From Streptomyces sp. PH10-H1 (GTDB lineage: Bacteria > Actinomycetota > Actinomycetes > Streptomycetales > Streptomycetaceae): a stretch of DNA of 64,000 nt. How positions within the stretch are numbered: the first letter of the stretch is position 1; every line of letters begins with the position of its first letter. Location of the stretch: contig NZ_JASISZ010000024.1 in the NCBI RefSeq assembly GCF_030063355.1, forward strand, positions 1 through 64,000. Reading direction: 5' to 3'. The notes beneath the pieces were generated by a model. That model made no database searches. It had not been told where the DNA came from and worked only from the letters and a program-made list of their open reading frames with translations. Below, piece after piece: positions 51,289 through 63,450 of the stretch. The position numbers and the translations under genes are program-made.

Positions 51289-52692
51289 TTAGGGACGATA
51301 GGGCAATTGGGGAACCGTGAGGCAGTTGCTCGCCGGCTCACCTCCCTGGGTGACCCAGCCGCCGTGCCCGCCCTGCGCGGCGTCCGACCAGCGGGCGACG
51401 GACAGACAGGTACGGCGGGTGGCGGGCGGATCCGGCAGCGCGGCGAAGGTGACGGGGGCCAGCAGTCCCCGCGCGTCGTAGGGCTGCGCCCGGCTCATGT
51501 ACCGCTCGACGCAGCCGCGGTCCGGGGCCGCGCCGCCCGCGGTGCAGCCGGCGAGGGCGTCGGTGAGCCACATCGCTGCGGCCCAGCCCTCCAGCCGCCA
51601 CTGGGAGAACTGGCCCGGCTCCTTGCCGTGGGCGCGCTGCCAGGCGGTCATGCCGGCACGGAAGGCGGCGACGGCGGGCTGGCCGGTCTCGTCGTAGTTG
51701 CGGCTCGCCGAGGTGGCCCAGAGCGCGTTCCGGCAGCCCGCCGCGTCCTGGTAGTCGGTGGGCACGGTCGAGGCCCAGTTCTGGACGTTGGTGACCTTGG
51801 CGGAGACCGTCGCACCGGCCGCCTGCATGGCCCGGCACAGCCGGCCGTTGCCGTGGGTGTCCATGGCATCGAAGAGAATGTCGACACCGCGGGCCCGCAG
51901 ATCGGCGGCGACCGCACGGAAGTTGGGCAGTGCGAAGTCGACTTGTTCACTGATCGTCTTGTAACCCTCGGCCCGCAGTCCCTGCAGGAGCTGCTGCGCG
52001 TACCGCGCTGAGGCGGACTGGTTGTAGTAGACGACCGCGGCGGTACGGGCCTGCTGCTTCTCCTTGAACCAGCGGTAGACCTCGGTGCCGGCGTACAGCG
52101 TGCCGCCCCAGCCGGGAGTGCCCTCCCGGGGGGCGTCGCTGCCGTAGATGCCGTACAGATGCGGGTAGGTGTCGTACGCCGTGCCAATGGGGATGCCGCC
52201 GATGTCGGGGACGCCCTTGCGGCTCACGTACGAGACTCCCGCGTAGTCGAGGGCGCTGGTCGCCACCAGCGCGAACACCTTGTCCTGGTCGACAAGTCGG
52301 CGTACGCACTCGCTGTTTCCCACGCCGCTGCCGCCGTCGTCACAGGTGACCGCCTCCACCCGGTGCCCGTAGACGCCGCCCCTGGCGTTCAGCGCGTCGA
52401 GATACGCGAGCGCGCCGTCCCGCGGTCCGCTGAAGGCCCCGCCGCCGACCGGGCTCGTGGCGCTGGTGACGATGCCGACGCGGACCGGCGCCGCCGCGGA
52501 CGTCGTGGCGGTCGGGCGGTCGGTGAAGTCGCGTTCGGGCAGCCGGCTGCCGCAGCCCGCCACCACGAGGGCTGCCACAGCGGCGGCCCGGGATCTGACG
52601 CTCAGCCGGGCGCCCCGCCGGGCACGGGTGCCGCCGCGGCCACGGGTGCCGCGCGCCACCGCGCGGTCAGCAGCCCGGCGCCGTGGTTCCAC
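51289..52692 (-). CDS. Liv-type ABC transporter substrate-binding lipoprotein
   Basis: 467 residues. The lipobox ALVVAGC (C47) marks a lipoprotein, and the fold is type I periplasmic-binding (Peripla_BP_6): VRVGIVTSATSPVGGGAFSGPRDGALAYLDALNARGGVYGH. It is the likely receptor for the LivH-LivM-LivG/LivF genes across the divergent promoter. The start GTG 52692 overlaps the upstream gene by 26 bp; GTG 52659 is possible. The ligand is unknown (amino acid, amide or urea-like). Confidence 0.88.
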   Translation of the reverse strand: MEPRRRAADRAVARGTRGRGGTRARRGARLSVRSRAAAVAALVVAGCGSRLPERDFTDRPTATTSAAAPVRVGIVTSATSPVGGGAFSGPRDGALAYLDALNARGGVYGHRVEAVTCDDGGSGVGNSECVRRLVDQDKVFALVATSALDYAGVSYVSRKGVPDIGGIPIGTAYDTYPHLYGIYGSDAPREGTPGWGGTLYAGTEVYRWFKEKQQARTAAVVYYNQSASARYAQQLLQGLRAEGYKTISEQVDFALPNFRAVAADLRARGVDILFDAMDTHGNGRLCRAMQAAGATVSAKVTNVQNWASTVPTDYQDAAGCRNALWATSASRNYDETGQPAVAAFRAGMTAWQRAHGKEPGQFSQWRLEGWAAAMWLTDALAGCTAGGAAPDRGCVERYMSRAQPYDARGLLAPVTFAALPDPPATRRTCLSVARWSDAAQGGHGGWVTQGGEPASNCLTVPQLPYRP

Positions 52693-53203
52693 CGGAATCC
52701 AGGGCGATCAGGGCGCAGAGGCTCTTGACCGAGACCTTCCACACCTGGTCCTGCAGTACCGACGTGCCCAGCGTGTTCGGCAGCACGTCATTGCCCTCCA
52801 GGGAGAGCGTGTACGTCACCTCGGCGGCCGTGGCCGAGGTGAGATGGACCTGGCCGACCTTCGCACGTACCTGGCCGACCCGGCCGTCACCCGAGAACGA
52901 GTTGAGCAGCGGCCCGAGCTGTTCGCCGTTCTCCAGCAGTTTGGCCTTCGCGTCGATGCTCGTCCCCGGGGCGAAGAACTTCTCCCAGTTCTGCCGGATC
53001 TGCACCTCGGCCGTCCCGCTGTCCGGCGCGGCGGCCGTGGTGGTGGTGTCGGTAGCGGCGCCGGACCCGGTGGAGGGGGATTTCGACGGCGTGTCACCGC
53101 CACTCCCGCCGCCCCCGCATCCGGTCAGCGCGACCAGCATCGCCGTGGTCAACAGCACCGCGGCGGACTTCGCGCGTGCGGAACGGACCATGTGCTCCAC
53201 CAT
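52667..53203 (-). CDS. Secreted lipoprotein of unknown function
   Basis: 178 residues. A lipobox MLVALTGC (C29) is followed by a Gly/Ser/Thr-rich linker and a globular domain of about 120 residues (VQIRQNWEKFFAPGTSIDAKAKLLENGE, YTLSLEGNDVL, DQVWKVSVKSLCALIAL) resembling a nuclear-transport-factor-2-like fold seen in Mce-associated and low-molecular antigen-like proteins. It is coupled with the binding protein gene. The start is uncertain (ATG 53203 or ATG 53191). Confidence 0.8.
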   Translation of the reverse strand: MVEHMVRSARAKSAAVLLTTAMLVALTGCGGGGSGGDTPSKSPSTGSGAATDTTTTAAAPDSGTAEVQIRQNWEKFFAPGTSIDAKAKLLENGEQLGPLLNSFSGDGRVGQVRAKVGQVHLTSATAAEVTYTLSLEGNDVLPNTLGTSVLQDQVWKVSVKSLCALIALDSGGTTAPGC

Positions 53204-53232
53204 CTCCCGTTCGGACCATACGGTTCGGGGTA

Positions 53233-53262
53233 TTGCCCCCACCGGCATATTGGCGCTAATCG
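53233..53262 (+). promoter_or_regulatory. Promoter for the Liv transporter operon (leaderless)
   Basis: TTGCCC (53233-53238), an 18-bp spacer and TAATCG (53257-53262) end 7 nt before ATG 53269, the spacing of a leaderless transcript. It lies in the divergent gap shared with the lipoprotein gene. Confidence 0.5.
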
Positions 53263-53268
53263 GTGAAC

Positions 53269-53811
53269 ATGCCCATACGCGGTGAGAAGCAAGCCGACTC
53301 GACACCCACTTTCGGCCCGTGGGGCCCCTACGTCCACTACGTCCACCGGATCGGCTGGCTCCTGCTCGCGGCCGGCGCCGTGCTGTGCGTGCTGGGCTGG
53401 TACGGGGTGGCGGGCGAACGGTACGCGGAACGCCAGATTCCATACCTCGCCTCCTCATCGATCCCCGGCGCGGCTCTCATCGTGGCGGGCGCCGTCCTGG
53501 CCTCCCGGCCCGGGCCACGGCCCTCCGACCCCGCCTCCGATCCCGACTCCGACCGGCAGGGCCCGGGACGAGCGGCACAGGACGCACGGAACGCGAGGAA
53601 CGCGAGGAAGGAGAAGGACGAGCGGGACGGCGCGGGGATCGAGCCGGTCGCCGTCTCGGCGGGCCCGCCCGTCGCGGTGCCCGGCGGCACCCTGCTGCAC
53701 CGCCCCGACTGCCCGCTGGTCCAGGGCAAGCCGGACGCGGCCCCGGCCGGCCCCGCCGACGTCAGAGCGCGGGCGCTGACGCCCTGCCCCGTGTGCGCGC
53801 CGGGCCGCTGA
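53269..53811 (+). CDS. Two-TM membrane protein with Cys-rich C-terminus, first gene of the Liv operon
   Basis: 180 residues. Two membrane segments (IGWLLLAAGAVLCVLGWYGVAG and SIPGAALIVAGAVLAS) are followed by an Arg/Asp/Lys-rich linker and a C-terminal LLHRPDCPLVQGKP...ALTPCPVC, a Cys/His set resembling an Ada-type zinc site. It is 1 bp from the permease gene and so in its operon. The function is unknown; a metal-binding regulator or assembly factor for the transporter is a guess. GTG 53263 is an alternative start. Confidence 0.75.
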   Translation: MPIRGEKQADSTPTFGPWGPYVHYVHRIGWLLLAAGAVLCVLGWYGVAGERYAERQIPYLASSSIPGAALIVAGAVLASRPGPRPSDPASDPDSDRQGPGRAAQDARNARNARKEKDERDGAGIEPVAVSAGPPVAVPGGTLLHRPDCPLVQGKPDAAPAGPADVRARALTPCPVCAPGR

Positions 53812-53812
53812 C

Positions 53813-56490
53813 GTGGCCTCGTTGACGTACGACCTCACCCTCGCGGGACTCGCGGTCGGCAGCGCCGCCGCGCTGACGGGTATCGGCCTGGTGGTCACCT
53901 ATCGCGCGACGGGGGTGTTCAACCTCGCGCACGGCGCGATAGCCATGGTGACGGCGTACGTGCTGCGGGAGTTGGTGGTGGTTCACGGCTGGCCGCTCGC
54001 GCCCGCGGCGGCCTTCAGCCTGCTGGTGGTCGCGCCGGGCATCGGCCTCGCGCTGGACCGGGCCGTCTTCCGGCCGCTGGCGGCCCGCGAGGCGGGCCCG
54101 GCCGAGACGCTGGTCGCCACGCTCGGGGTGTTCGTGCTGCTGGTCGGCGCCGCGTATCTGGCGTGGGGCGGCGACGCACGGGGCGACGCGCCCGTGATCG
54201 TGCCGGAGGATCCCTGGGCGCAGCTCGCGGCGGTGGCCGCGCTGGCGGGCGCGGTCGGCGCCGTCACCCGGTGGTCGCGGTTCGGCACCCGGTTGCGCGC
54301 TGTCGTCGACGACCGGCGGCTCGCCACGCTGGGCGGGATCGACGCGGACCGGATCGCGGCGGCCGGCTGGGCGTTCGGCTCGTTCACGGCGGGTCTGGGC
54401 GGGGTGCTGCTCGCGCCGTACATCCGGCTCGATCCGTACGGGCTGTCGCTGCTCGTCATGGAGACGATGGCGGTCGCCGTCGCCGCCGGAATGCGCAGCC
54501 TGCCGGTGGCGATCGGCGTCGCCCTGGCGGTCGGGGTGGGACAGAGCCAGCTCACCCGGCTGCATCCGCGGGGCAGTTGGCAGGAACCACTGCTCCAGGC
54601 CGTGGGCGCGAACCTGTTCGTCGTCGCCCTGCTGATGGCGGCCCTGCTGATGCCCGCGATCGGCGAAGCGTCGCCGGGAACCGCTCCCGCGCCACCGGTC
54701 ACGGTCCGCTTCCGTGCCCCGCCCTGGGCGTGGGCGGTCTGCGGCATCCTCTTCCTGCTGCCGCTCGGCCTGGCGGGCACCGATCTGACGACCTCCGTAC
54801 AGGTCCCCGCGATGGGCCTGATCCTGCTCTCGCTGGTAGTGGTGACCGGGCTGGGCGGTCAGATCTCCCTCGGGCAGGCCGCCTACGCAGGGCTCGGCGC
54901 GCTGTTCACCGCGCTGCTCGCGGCCGGCCGTTTCCCCGCGGTGCCCGCGCTCCCCGAACTGCCCGCGCTCGCCCTCGCGGTGGTCCTCGTCGCCCCGCTC
55001 GGCCTGCTGACCGGTGCGCCCGCCGTCCGGCGGCGCGGTCTGGCGCTCGCACTGGCGACGTTCGCGGTGGGAGTCGCGGTGAGCCGCTTCGTCTTCGCAC
55101 AGCCGTACGCCACCTCGGGTCTCGAACTGCGGCGCCCGGCGGGGTTCACCGCCGACCGGGCGTACTACGTCCTCGAACTCGGCCTGCTGGCCGCCTCGCT
55201 GGCCGTCGTGCACCTGCTGCGCCGGGGCAGGACCGGCCGCGCCCTGGCCTCCGTGCGCGACCATGAGGCGGGCGCCGCGGCGGCGGGGGTCCCCGTCCCC
55301 GTCCTGAAGCTGTTCACGTTCGTGGCGGGTGCGGGGTTCGCGGCGCTGGGCGGCGGGATGCTCGGGATGGGCGTCCAGAGCTTCGACGTCCAGGCCTTCG
55401 ACCCCTTGCGCGGACTGCTGTGGTTCGCCGCCGTGCTCGTGCTGGGCGCGGACAGCCCACTCGGCGCGCTGGCCGCGGCCGCTCTCCTCGTCGGCCTCGA
55501 CGCCGGCACGCGGGAAGGCGTCGCCGCCGCGGTCGTCGGGGTCCTCGCCGTTCTCCTGGGCCGCACCCCCGGCGGTCTCCCCGCCGTCCTGCGGCTCCGG
55601 TACCTCCCTCTGGTGATCCGTGCCGCAGGCTTCGCGGCACCGCCGGGCGGGCCGCCCGGTCCGCCCGATGTGCGACCGTCCCGCCGGTCCGTCCGCCGGG
55701 TGGCACCACGCGCGAACGCGACGCCCGGCGGGGTCCGGCTGACCGCGCGGCGGATACGTCTGAGCTATGACGGGATCGCCGCCGTGGACGGGGTCGACCT
55801 GGTGGTGCCGCCCGGCAGGGTGACGGCGCTGACCGGGCCGAACGGGGCGGGCAAGAGCACGCTGTTCGACTGCCTGTGCGGAACGGCGCGCCCGCAGGGC
55901 GGCCGGGTGCTGCTGGGGGGCCGGGACATCACCCGGCTGCCGCCGCACCGGCGCGCCCGGCTCGGACTGGCGCGCACGTTCCAGCAGTTGGCGGTCTTCC
56001 CCGGGCTGAGCGTCGCCGAGAACATCCGGATCGGCGCGGAACAGGGCGCTGTCCGCGACCCGGAGGCGGTCGAACGGATCCTGCGGCTGCTCGCGCTGGG
56101 TCCCGTACGAGACGCTCCCGCCGCGGGCCTGCCCACCGGCACGCTGCGCCGGGTGGAACTGGGCCGGGCGCTCGCGGGCGCCCCCCTGGTACTGCTGCTC
56201 GACGAGCCGGCTGCCGGACTCGACAGCGACGAGGCCAGGACGCTGGGCAACGTGCTGCGCGCACTGGCCGCCGACGGCATGGCGCTGCTGCTCGTGGAGC
56301 ACGATCTCGAACTCGTCGGCGCGCTCGCCGACTTCGTGTACGTGATGACCGACGGCCGGATCACCGCGGCGGGCCCGCCTGCCGCAGTGCTGCCCGGCAC
56401 GGTGCCACCCGCCGCTGCACTGCCCGCGCCCCGCCTCCCCGCGGAGACGGCGGCGGATCCACCGGGCCCGCGAGGCGGGCGAGGCCCGCG

Positions 56491-56494
<4 letters not shown>
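53813..56494 (+). CDS. Fused LivH-LivM-LivG (two permeases and one ATPase)
   Basis: 893 residues. LivH-like permease about 1-285 (VVTYRATGVFNLAHGAIAM), LivM-like permease about 305-600 (VVTGLGGQISLGQAAYAGLGAL, LASVRDHEAGAAAAGVPV), and LivG ATPase about 640-870 (Walker A GPNGAGKST with K681, Walker B LLLLDEPAAGLDSDEA). The usual LSGGQ-like signature of the ATPase is degenerate (PTGTLRRVELGRALA). Three normally separate subunits are in one chain. The start GTG 53813 follows the previous stop by 1 bp, and its stop overlaps LivF (ATGA). Confidence 0.93.
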
Positions 56495-57904
<1,410 letters not shown>

Positions 57905-58028
57905 TCACGCTAAGCACATCCCCTTCTCGTCCGGCCCGCACCACGCCCGGCGCGCCGGGCGCCTCACCCGGTCGGACCACCGACGGGACCGGCGCCCGGC
58001 GGACATCCTCAGCGGGGAGCCGGCACCG

Positions 58029-58697
<669 letters not shown>

Positions 58698-59044
58698 CTA
58701 GGCACCTCCGGAGCCCTTATCAACCAAATCCGGGTCGTTGCAGGCCACTTGACTGTTACCCGAAGTAAGGACGTATTTTCTCCGACCCTTTGGGGATGTC
58801 ATATCGAGTTAAGACGCCATACGCGCAGCACTCGTTGTGACTCACTTCATAGCGATACGTACCTTGACCAGTACTGGAGTTCGACATGGAGTGAGGCCCT
58901 CCGGGCAACCGATCACCCTCCGCACCCGGCGGCGGGATCGGATGCCGCGAAGGGCGTGACCCTCACCACAGATCATCCGTTGTCACTATGCGCCGGGGAA
59001 CGCCCAGCGCAGCAAACCGCAGCCGCACAGTCAAGGAGGCCTCC

Positions 59045-59863
59045 GTGCCGCCCATGCTCGACGTCAGCGCCGAGGTACGCGCCGAGATCGGCGAGGAGGA
59101 GGCCACGCGCCTGCTCGCCGGTGAGAACGCCCCGGGGGCCTACGACTGCACCTCCTGCCGTACCCCCGGCGACACCGGACAGGAGCGCACCAGTACGGTC
59201 CTGTTCGTCAGCGACGAGACCGCGGTGCTCGCCTTCGCCCACGCGACCTGCATCCCCTCCCAGGTGGTGCCGGTCTCGGAGGAGCAGCTCCAGGGCGCGG
59301 TGCGCAGCATCACCGCCGACGACGCGTCGGGCGGGCCGGCGGCCGGCCCGGCGGATGCCGTGCCGGAGGCCGGGAGCGCGGAGGCGCCCCGCCAGGCGGT
59401 GCTGGGCATCACCTGCGGGCTGGTGCTGGTCGAGGGAACCCTGCGCGCCGCCCTGGTGGTCGAACCGACCGGGGCCATCAGCCGCCCGGGTGCCGAGGCC
59501 GACGGGGACGACTTCCTCCCCCTCATGATCGAGCAGGGGTTCATGCCCCAGCTCGACCTGGCCGTGCCGCCGCCCGCCCTGACCGGCTGGTCGGTACTGC
59601 TGGCCATGGGCCAGCTGCACGCGGTCCTGCAGCCGGGCGCCCCCAGCGGCCCCTCCACCGCCTGGTGGCAGGCCCATCAGCCGCTGCAGGTGAGCGACGG
59701 CTGGCGCAACGCGGTGAACCGCACCAATGAGGTGTACGTCTACGCGGCCCCGGCCGACTCCATCGGCCGGCAGCCCCGCGAGGACCTGATGCGCGTCGCG
59801 CTGGAACGCGCGTGCAACCGCGGTCTGCTGGTGGCCGGGACGATGCGGCTCTCGGGCACCTGA
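59045..59863 (+). CDS. Conserved streptomycete protein of unknown function
   Basis: 272 residues with no signal or membrane segment. Visible features are a Cys pair YDCTSCRTPGD near residue 35, a strand-rich middle (QAVLGITCGLVLVEGTLRAALVVEP), a WSVLLAMGQLHAVLQPG block and a WWQAHQPLQVSDGWRNAVNRTNEVYVY block. I recall similar proteins next to der in Streptomyces but know no function. The start GTG 59045 has a strong AAGGAGG 5 nt upstream. It ends at an intrinsic terminator. Confidence 0.8.
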   Translation: MPPMLDVSAEVRAEIGEEEATRLLAGENAPGAYDCTSCRTPGDTGQERTSTVLFVSDETAVLAFAHATCIPSQVVPVSEEQLQGAVRSITADDASGGPAAGPADAVPEAGSAEAPRQAVLGITCGLVLVEGTLRAALVVEPTGAISRPGAEADGDDFLPLMIEQGFMPQLDLAVPPPALTGWSVLLAMGQLHAVLQPGAPSGPSTAWWQAHQPLQVSDGWRNAVNRTNEVYVYAAPADSIGRQPREDLMRVALERACNRGLLVAGTMRLSGT

Positions 59864-59896
59864 GCCGCCCGTGCGGGCTGATGAACCGTCACACGT

Positions 59897-59931
59897 AGGG
59901 GCGCGTACGGGAATCCGTATGCGCCCCTTTT
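59897..59931 (+). terminator. Intrinsic terminator with T-run
   Basis: AGGGGCGCGTACGG and CCGTATGCGCCCCT pair over 14 bp (one G-U) around GAAT, followed by TTTT. It stands 34 bp after the stop at 59863 and is the only classical T-tailed terminator noticed in the window. Confidence 0.85.
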
Positions 59932-60054
59932 CATCGTCAAAGATCCGCATTTATGCCTACCGCCCGCATCTTGGGACGGTCAGCAGTCGTTGGCACATTC
60001 GTGCACACTTTTGACGCATTCTCCCGAGCCCCTTTCCAGAGCCAGATCCCGGCC

Positions 60055-60306
60055 ATGCGCAGCGCACAGGATCCGTCCGGTGGTGGCACAGGCACACCGA
60101 TCTACGACGCCCTCTACTCGGAGTACCGCAGGCTGTTCCGGGCTCTGCCCGGCGACCGCTCCGGCGAGGAGGCCATGCAGTTCAACGTGTTCGCGACCTG
60201 GCACGAGGAGCAGCGCCCGTACGACACCGCGCCCGGACGGCACCGCGGCAACCGCCCGGCGGCACTGCCGCCCGGCCGCCCCGACAACCGGATGTACGGG
60301 CTCTAA
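60055..60306 (+). CDS. Small conserved hypothetical protein
   Basis: 83 residues. The central PIYDALYSEYRRLFRALPGDRSGEE resembles a streptomycete family; the second half is basic and Pro-rich. The start is uncertain: ATG 60055 is chosen because the segment upstream (from 59953) has a different composition. It is convergent with der and separated from it by a hairpin. The function is unknown. Confidence 0.6.
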   Translation: MRSAQDPSGGGTGTPIYDALYSEYRRLFRALPGDRSGEEAMQFNVFATWHEEQRPYDTAPGRHRGNRPAALPPGRPDNRMYGL

Positions 60307-60322
60307 CGGGCCCTGGACGCAC

Positions 60323-60370
60323 ACGGGCGGACCGTACGGCTCCGGCAAGGAGCCCGTGCGGCCCGCCCGT
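60323..60370. terminator. Imperfect long hairpin between convergent genes
   Basis: ACGGGCGG...CGGCTCC and GGAGCC...CCGCCCGT form a stem of about 20 bp with a few mismatches around GGCAA. It lies between the small gene (stop 60306) and the der stop (60422), a likely bidirectional terminator. Confidence 0.6.
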
Positions 60371-60421
60371 GGCGGTCTGCTTCCGGCGGCGGCCCGCTGC
60401 TCGCGGCCCGTTTCGCGCGTC

Positions 60422-61879
60422 CTACTTCTTGCGGCCGCGCTTCTCGCGGACCCGGACGGAGACCTGGATCGGAGTGCCGACGAATCCGAACTCCTCGCGC
60501 AGCCGGCGCTCGACGAAGCGCCGGTAGCCCGCCTCCAGGAAGCCCGAGGCGAAGAGCACGAACCGCGGCGGCTTGACACCGGCCTGCGTCCCGAACAGGA
60601 TGCGGGGCTGCTTGCCGCCGCGGATCGGGTGCGGGTGGCCGGCGACCAGTTCGCCGAGGAAGGCGTTGAGGCGGCCGGTGGGGATGCGCGTCTCCCAGCC
60701 CTCCAGCGCGGCCTCGATCGCCGGGACGAGCTTCTCCATGTGGCGGCCGGTGAGCGCCGAGACGTTCACCCGCGGCGCCCACTGGACCTGGACGAGGTCC
60801 TGCTCGATCTCGCGCTCGAGGTAATAGCGGCGCTCTTCGTCGATCTGGTCCCACTTGTTGTAGGCGATGACGACGGCGCGCCCGGCCTCGACGGCCATGG
60901 TGATGATCCGGGTGTCCTGGACGCTGATCGACTCATTGGTGTCGATCAGGACCACCGCGACCTCCGCCTTCTCCAGCGCGGCGGCCGTACGGAGCGACGC
61001 GTAGTAGTCCGCGCCTTCCTGCAGGTGCACCTTGCGGCGGATACCGGCGGTGTCGATGAACTTCCAGGTGATGCCGCCGAGCTCGATCAGCTCGTCGACC
61101 GGGTCGCGGGTGGTGCCGGCGACCTTGTCGACGACCACCCGGTTCTCGCCCGCGACCCTGTTGAGCAGGCTCGACTTGCCGACGTTCGGACGGCCGATCA
61201 GCGCGATACGGCGCGGGCCGCCGACGATCTCGCCGAAGGTCATCGCGGGTGCCTCGGGGAGTACCGCCATGATCGCGTCGAGCAGGTCGCCGGTGCCGCG
61301 GCCGTGCAGCGACGAGACGGCGTGCGGCTCGCCCAGGCCCAGGTTCCACAACGCGGCGGCGTCCGCCTCGCCGGACAGGCCGTCGACCTTGTTCGCGGCG
61401 AGTACGACGGGCTTGCCCGACTTGCGCAGCAGCCGGACGACGGCCTCGTCGGTGTCGGTGGCGCCGACCGTGGAGTCCACGACGAAGCACACCGCGTCGG
61501 AGGCCTGGATCGCGAATTCGGCCTGGGCGGCGACGGAGGCGTCGATGCCGAGGACGTCCTGCTCCCAGCCACCGGTGTCGACGATCCGGAAGCGGCGGCC
61601 GTTCCAGTTCGCCTCATAGTTGACCCGGTCACGGGTGACGCCCGGCCTGTCCTCGACGACCGCCTCACGGCGGCCGATGATGCGGTTGACCAACGTCGAC
61701 TTACCGACGTTCGGGCGGCCGACGACGGCGAGCACCGGGAGCGGGCCGTGGCCCGCCGCCGCCAGGTCGCCTGCGACCTCTTCGAGGTCGAAGCCTTCCT
61801 CGGCCGCGAGTTCCATGAACTCCGCGTACTCGTCGTCGCCGAGCGCGCCGACGTCGCCGTGTTCGTTCTGGTTGTCCAT
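60422..61879 (-). CDS. der: Ribosome biogenesis GTPase Der (EngA)
   Basis: 485 residues with two consecutive GTPase domains: first GRPNVGKST with DTGGW and NKVD, second GRPNVGKSS with DTAGI and NKWD. A C-terminal KH-like domain ends in a Lys/Arg-rich tail. It acts in late 50S subunit assembly. The acidic N-terminal roughly 50 residues are usual for actinobacteria. The start ATG 61879 has GGAGAG 7 nt upstream. It belongs to the cmk-plsC-der run on the minus strand. Confidence 0.97.
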   Translation of the reverse strand: MDNQNEHGDVGALGDDEYAEFMELAAEEGFDLEEVAGDLAAAGHGPLPVLAVVGRPNVGKSTLVNRIIGRREAVVEDRPGVTRDRVNYEANWNGRRFRIVDTGGWEQDVLGIDASVAAQAEFAIQASDAVCFVVDSTVGATDTDEAVVRLLRKSGKPVVLAANKVDGLSGEADAAALWNLGLGEPHAVSSLHGRGTGDLLDAIMAVLPEAPAMTFGEIVGGPRRIALIGRPNVGKSSLLNRVAGENRVVVDKVAGTTRDPVDELIELGGITWKFIDTAGIRRKVHLQEGADYYASLRTAAALEKAEVAVVLIDTNESISVQDTRIITMAVEAGRAVVIAYNKWDQIDEERRYYLEREIEQDLVQVQWAPRVNVSALTGRHMEKLVPAIEAALEGWETRIPTGRLNAFLGELVAGHPHPIRGGKQPRILFGTQAGVKPPRFVLFASGFLEAGYRRFVERRLREEFGFVGTPIQVSVRVREKRGRKK

Positions 61880-61928
61880 GAAAAGCTCTCCGTCGATCAA
61901 CAGTGGTGGCTACCGAACCTGGTGTGGT

Positions 61929-62585
61929 TCAGCGGCCTGTGGCTTGCTTGGCGTGGGCCAGGTGCGCGGTGAGGTGCTCCTGGATGCGCGACGTGGCGGC
62001 GTCCATCGCCGTACGGGTGCGTCGGCCGCTTCCGTCACCCGCTTCGAACGGGTCCCCGAAAACGATGTCGACCCGGCTGCGCAGCGGTGGCAGTCCGGCT
62101 ATCACCCGTCCCTGGCGGGCGCTGCCCAGGACGGCGACCGGTACGACGGGCGCGCCGGAGCGCACCGCGAAGTACGCGAGTCCGGAGCGCAGCTCCGCGA
62201 AGTCGCCCGCACCGCGGGTGCCCTCCGGGAAGATCCCGAGCACTCCACCGCGCGCCAGAACGCCGAGCGCGGCGGCTATCGCGGTGCGGTCGGCGCTCTC
62301 CCGGTCGACGGCGAGCTGGCCGATGCCGCGCAGGAACGGGTCCAGCGGTCCGATGAACGCTTCCTTCTTGACCAGGAAGTGCACGGGACGCGGGGAGGTG
62401 CCGATGATCATCGGCCCGTCCACGTTGTGGGAGTGGTTGCCCGCGAGAATGACCGGCCCGTGGGCGGGCACCCGCCAGGAACCGAGGACGCGGGGCCGCC
62501 ACAGGCCGTTCATCAGGCCGATGCCGATGCGGCGGCCGACCGCCGCTCCGCGCGGGCCGGGCGCCGTCGGGTGCTGAGACGTCAC
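61929..62585 (-). CDS. 1-acyl-sn-glycerol-3-phosphate acyltransferase (PlsC-like)
   Basis: 218 residues. Motif I is NHSHNVD (H-x4-D) and motif III is FPEGTRG, the catalytic and glycerol-phosphate-binding motifs of PlsC. It would acylate lysophosphatidate in phospholipid synthesis. The GTG 62585 overlaps the cmk stop (GTGA), so it is coupled to cmk, and der follows 49 bp on. This cmk-plsC-der order is common in actinobacteria. Confidence 0.93.
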   Translation of the reverse strand: MTSQHPTAPGPRGAAVGRRIGIGLMNGLWRPRVLGSWRVPAHGPVILAGNHSHNVDGPMIIGTSPRPVHFLVKKEAFIGPLDPFLRGIGQLAVDRESADRTAIAAALGVLARGGVLGIFPEGTRGAGDFAELRSGLAYFAVRSGAPVVPVAVLGSARQGRVIAGLPPLRSRVDIVFGDPFEAGDGSGRRTRTAMDAATSRIQEHLTAHLAHAKQATGR

Positions 62586-63259
62586 CGAGCCGCCCGCTTC
62601 TCCTCGATCAGGGTGACGATGCACTCGATGACCTGGTCGAGGGTGAGGTCGGTGGTGTCCACCTCTATGGCGTCGTCCGCCTTGGCGAGCGGCGAGGTCT
62701 TGCGGCCGGAGTCGGCGGCGTCCCGCTTGACCAGGGCGGCCTGGGTCGCCCCCACCGTCTGCGAGCCCTTGAGCTCGCCGCTGCGGCGGGACGCGCGGGC
62801 CTCGGCGGAGGCGGTCAGAAAGATCTTGAGGGTGGCGTCGGGCAGCACCGTGGTGCCGATGTCGCGGCCCTCCACGACGATGCCGCCCGGCGCGGAGGCG
62901 GCGGCCGCGCGCTGCAGCCCGACCAGCCGGGTGCGCACTTCGGGCACCGCGCTGACGGCGCTGACCGCGGCGGTGACCTCCTGGGTGCGGATCGGCCCTG
63001 AGGCGTCCTCGCCGTCCACGGTGATGGTCGGGCCGACGGGTTCCGTGCCGGACACGATGACGGGCTTGGTGGCGGCATTGGCCACGGCCTCGTTGTCGCG
63101 CACATCCACACCGTTGCTCAGCATCCACCAGGTGATCGCCCGGTACTGGGCGCCGGTGTCGAGGTAGCTGAGGCCGAGCTTGGCCGCGACGGCTTTGGAG
63201 GTGCTGGACTTACCCGTGCCCGAGGGGCCGTCGATGGCGACGATCACCGGAGTTTCCAC
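62582..63259 (-). CDS. cmk: Cytidylate kinase
   Basis: 225 residues, the usual length. The P-loop is IDGPSGTGKSSTSKAVA, followed by LSYLDTGAQYRAI and the NMP-binding insert, then GRDIGTTVLPDA and the RD-containing lid. It phosphorylates CMP/dCMP. The start GTG 63259 follows AAGGAAGG; an earlier in-frame GTG exists. It heads a coupled run with plsC and der. Confidence 0.96.
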   Translation of the reverse strand: METPVIVAIDGPSGTGKSSTSKAVAAKLGLSYLDTGAQYRAITWWMLSNGVDVRDNEAVANAATKPVIVSGTEPVGPTITVDGEDASGPIRTQEVTAAVSAVSAVPEVRTRLVGLQRAAAASAPGGIVVEGRDIGTTVLPDATLKIFLTASAEARASRRSGELKGSQTVGATQAALVKRDAADSGRKTSPLAKADDAIEVDTTDLTLDQVIECIVTLIEEKRAAR

Positions 63260-63450
63260 AGCGCGAGGGCCTTCCTTGGGCACGGTTACGGGGTAGGGGC
63301 GGCCGAGCTGACGCCGGATGCCATCCCATAAGGTTACCGGCCGGGCACCAGCGCATGTACCACAGCCGTTGTCCCCGGCCGTTTCCGGTCGCCCGCGAAC
63401 CGCTCCCGAACCGCTCCCGAACCGGCCGCGGGACCGTTCGCCCGGCCGGC

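Noticed and set aside
53762-56302. 846-codon minus-strand frame opposite the Liv fusion
   Set aside because: Gln/Arg/Gly-rich with no motifs; antisense shadow of a strongly supported transporter gene.
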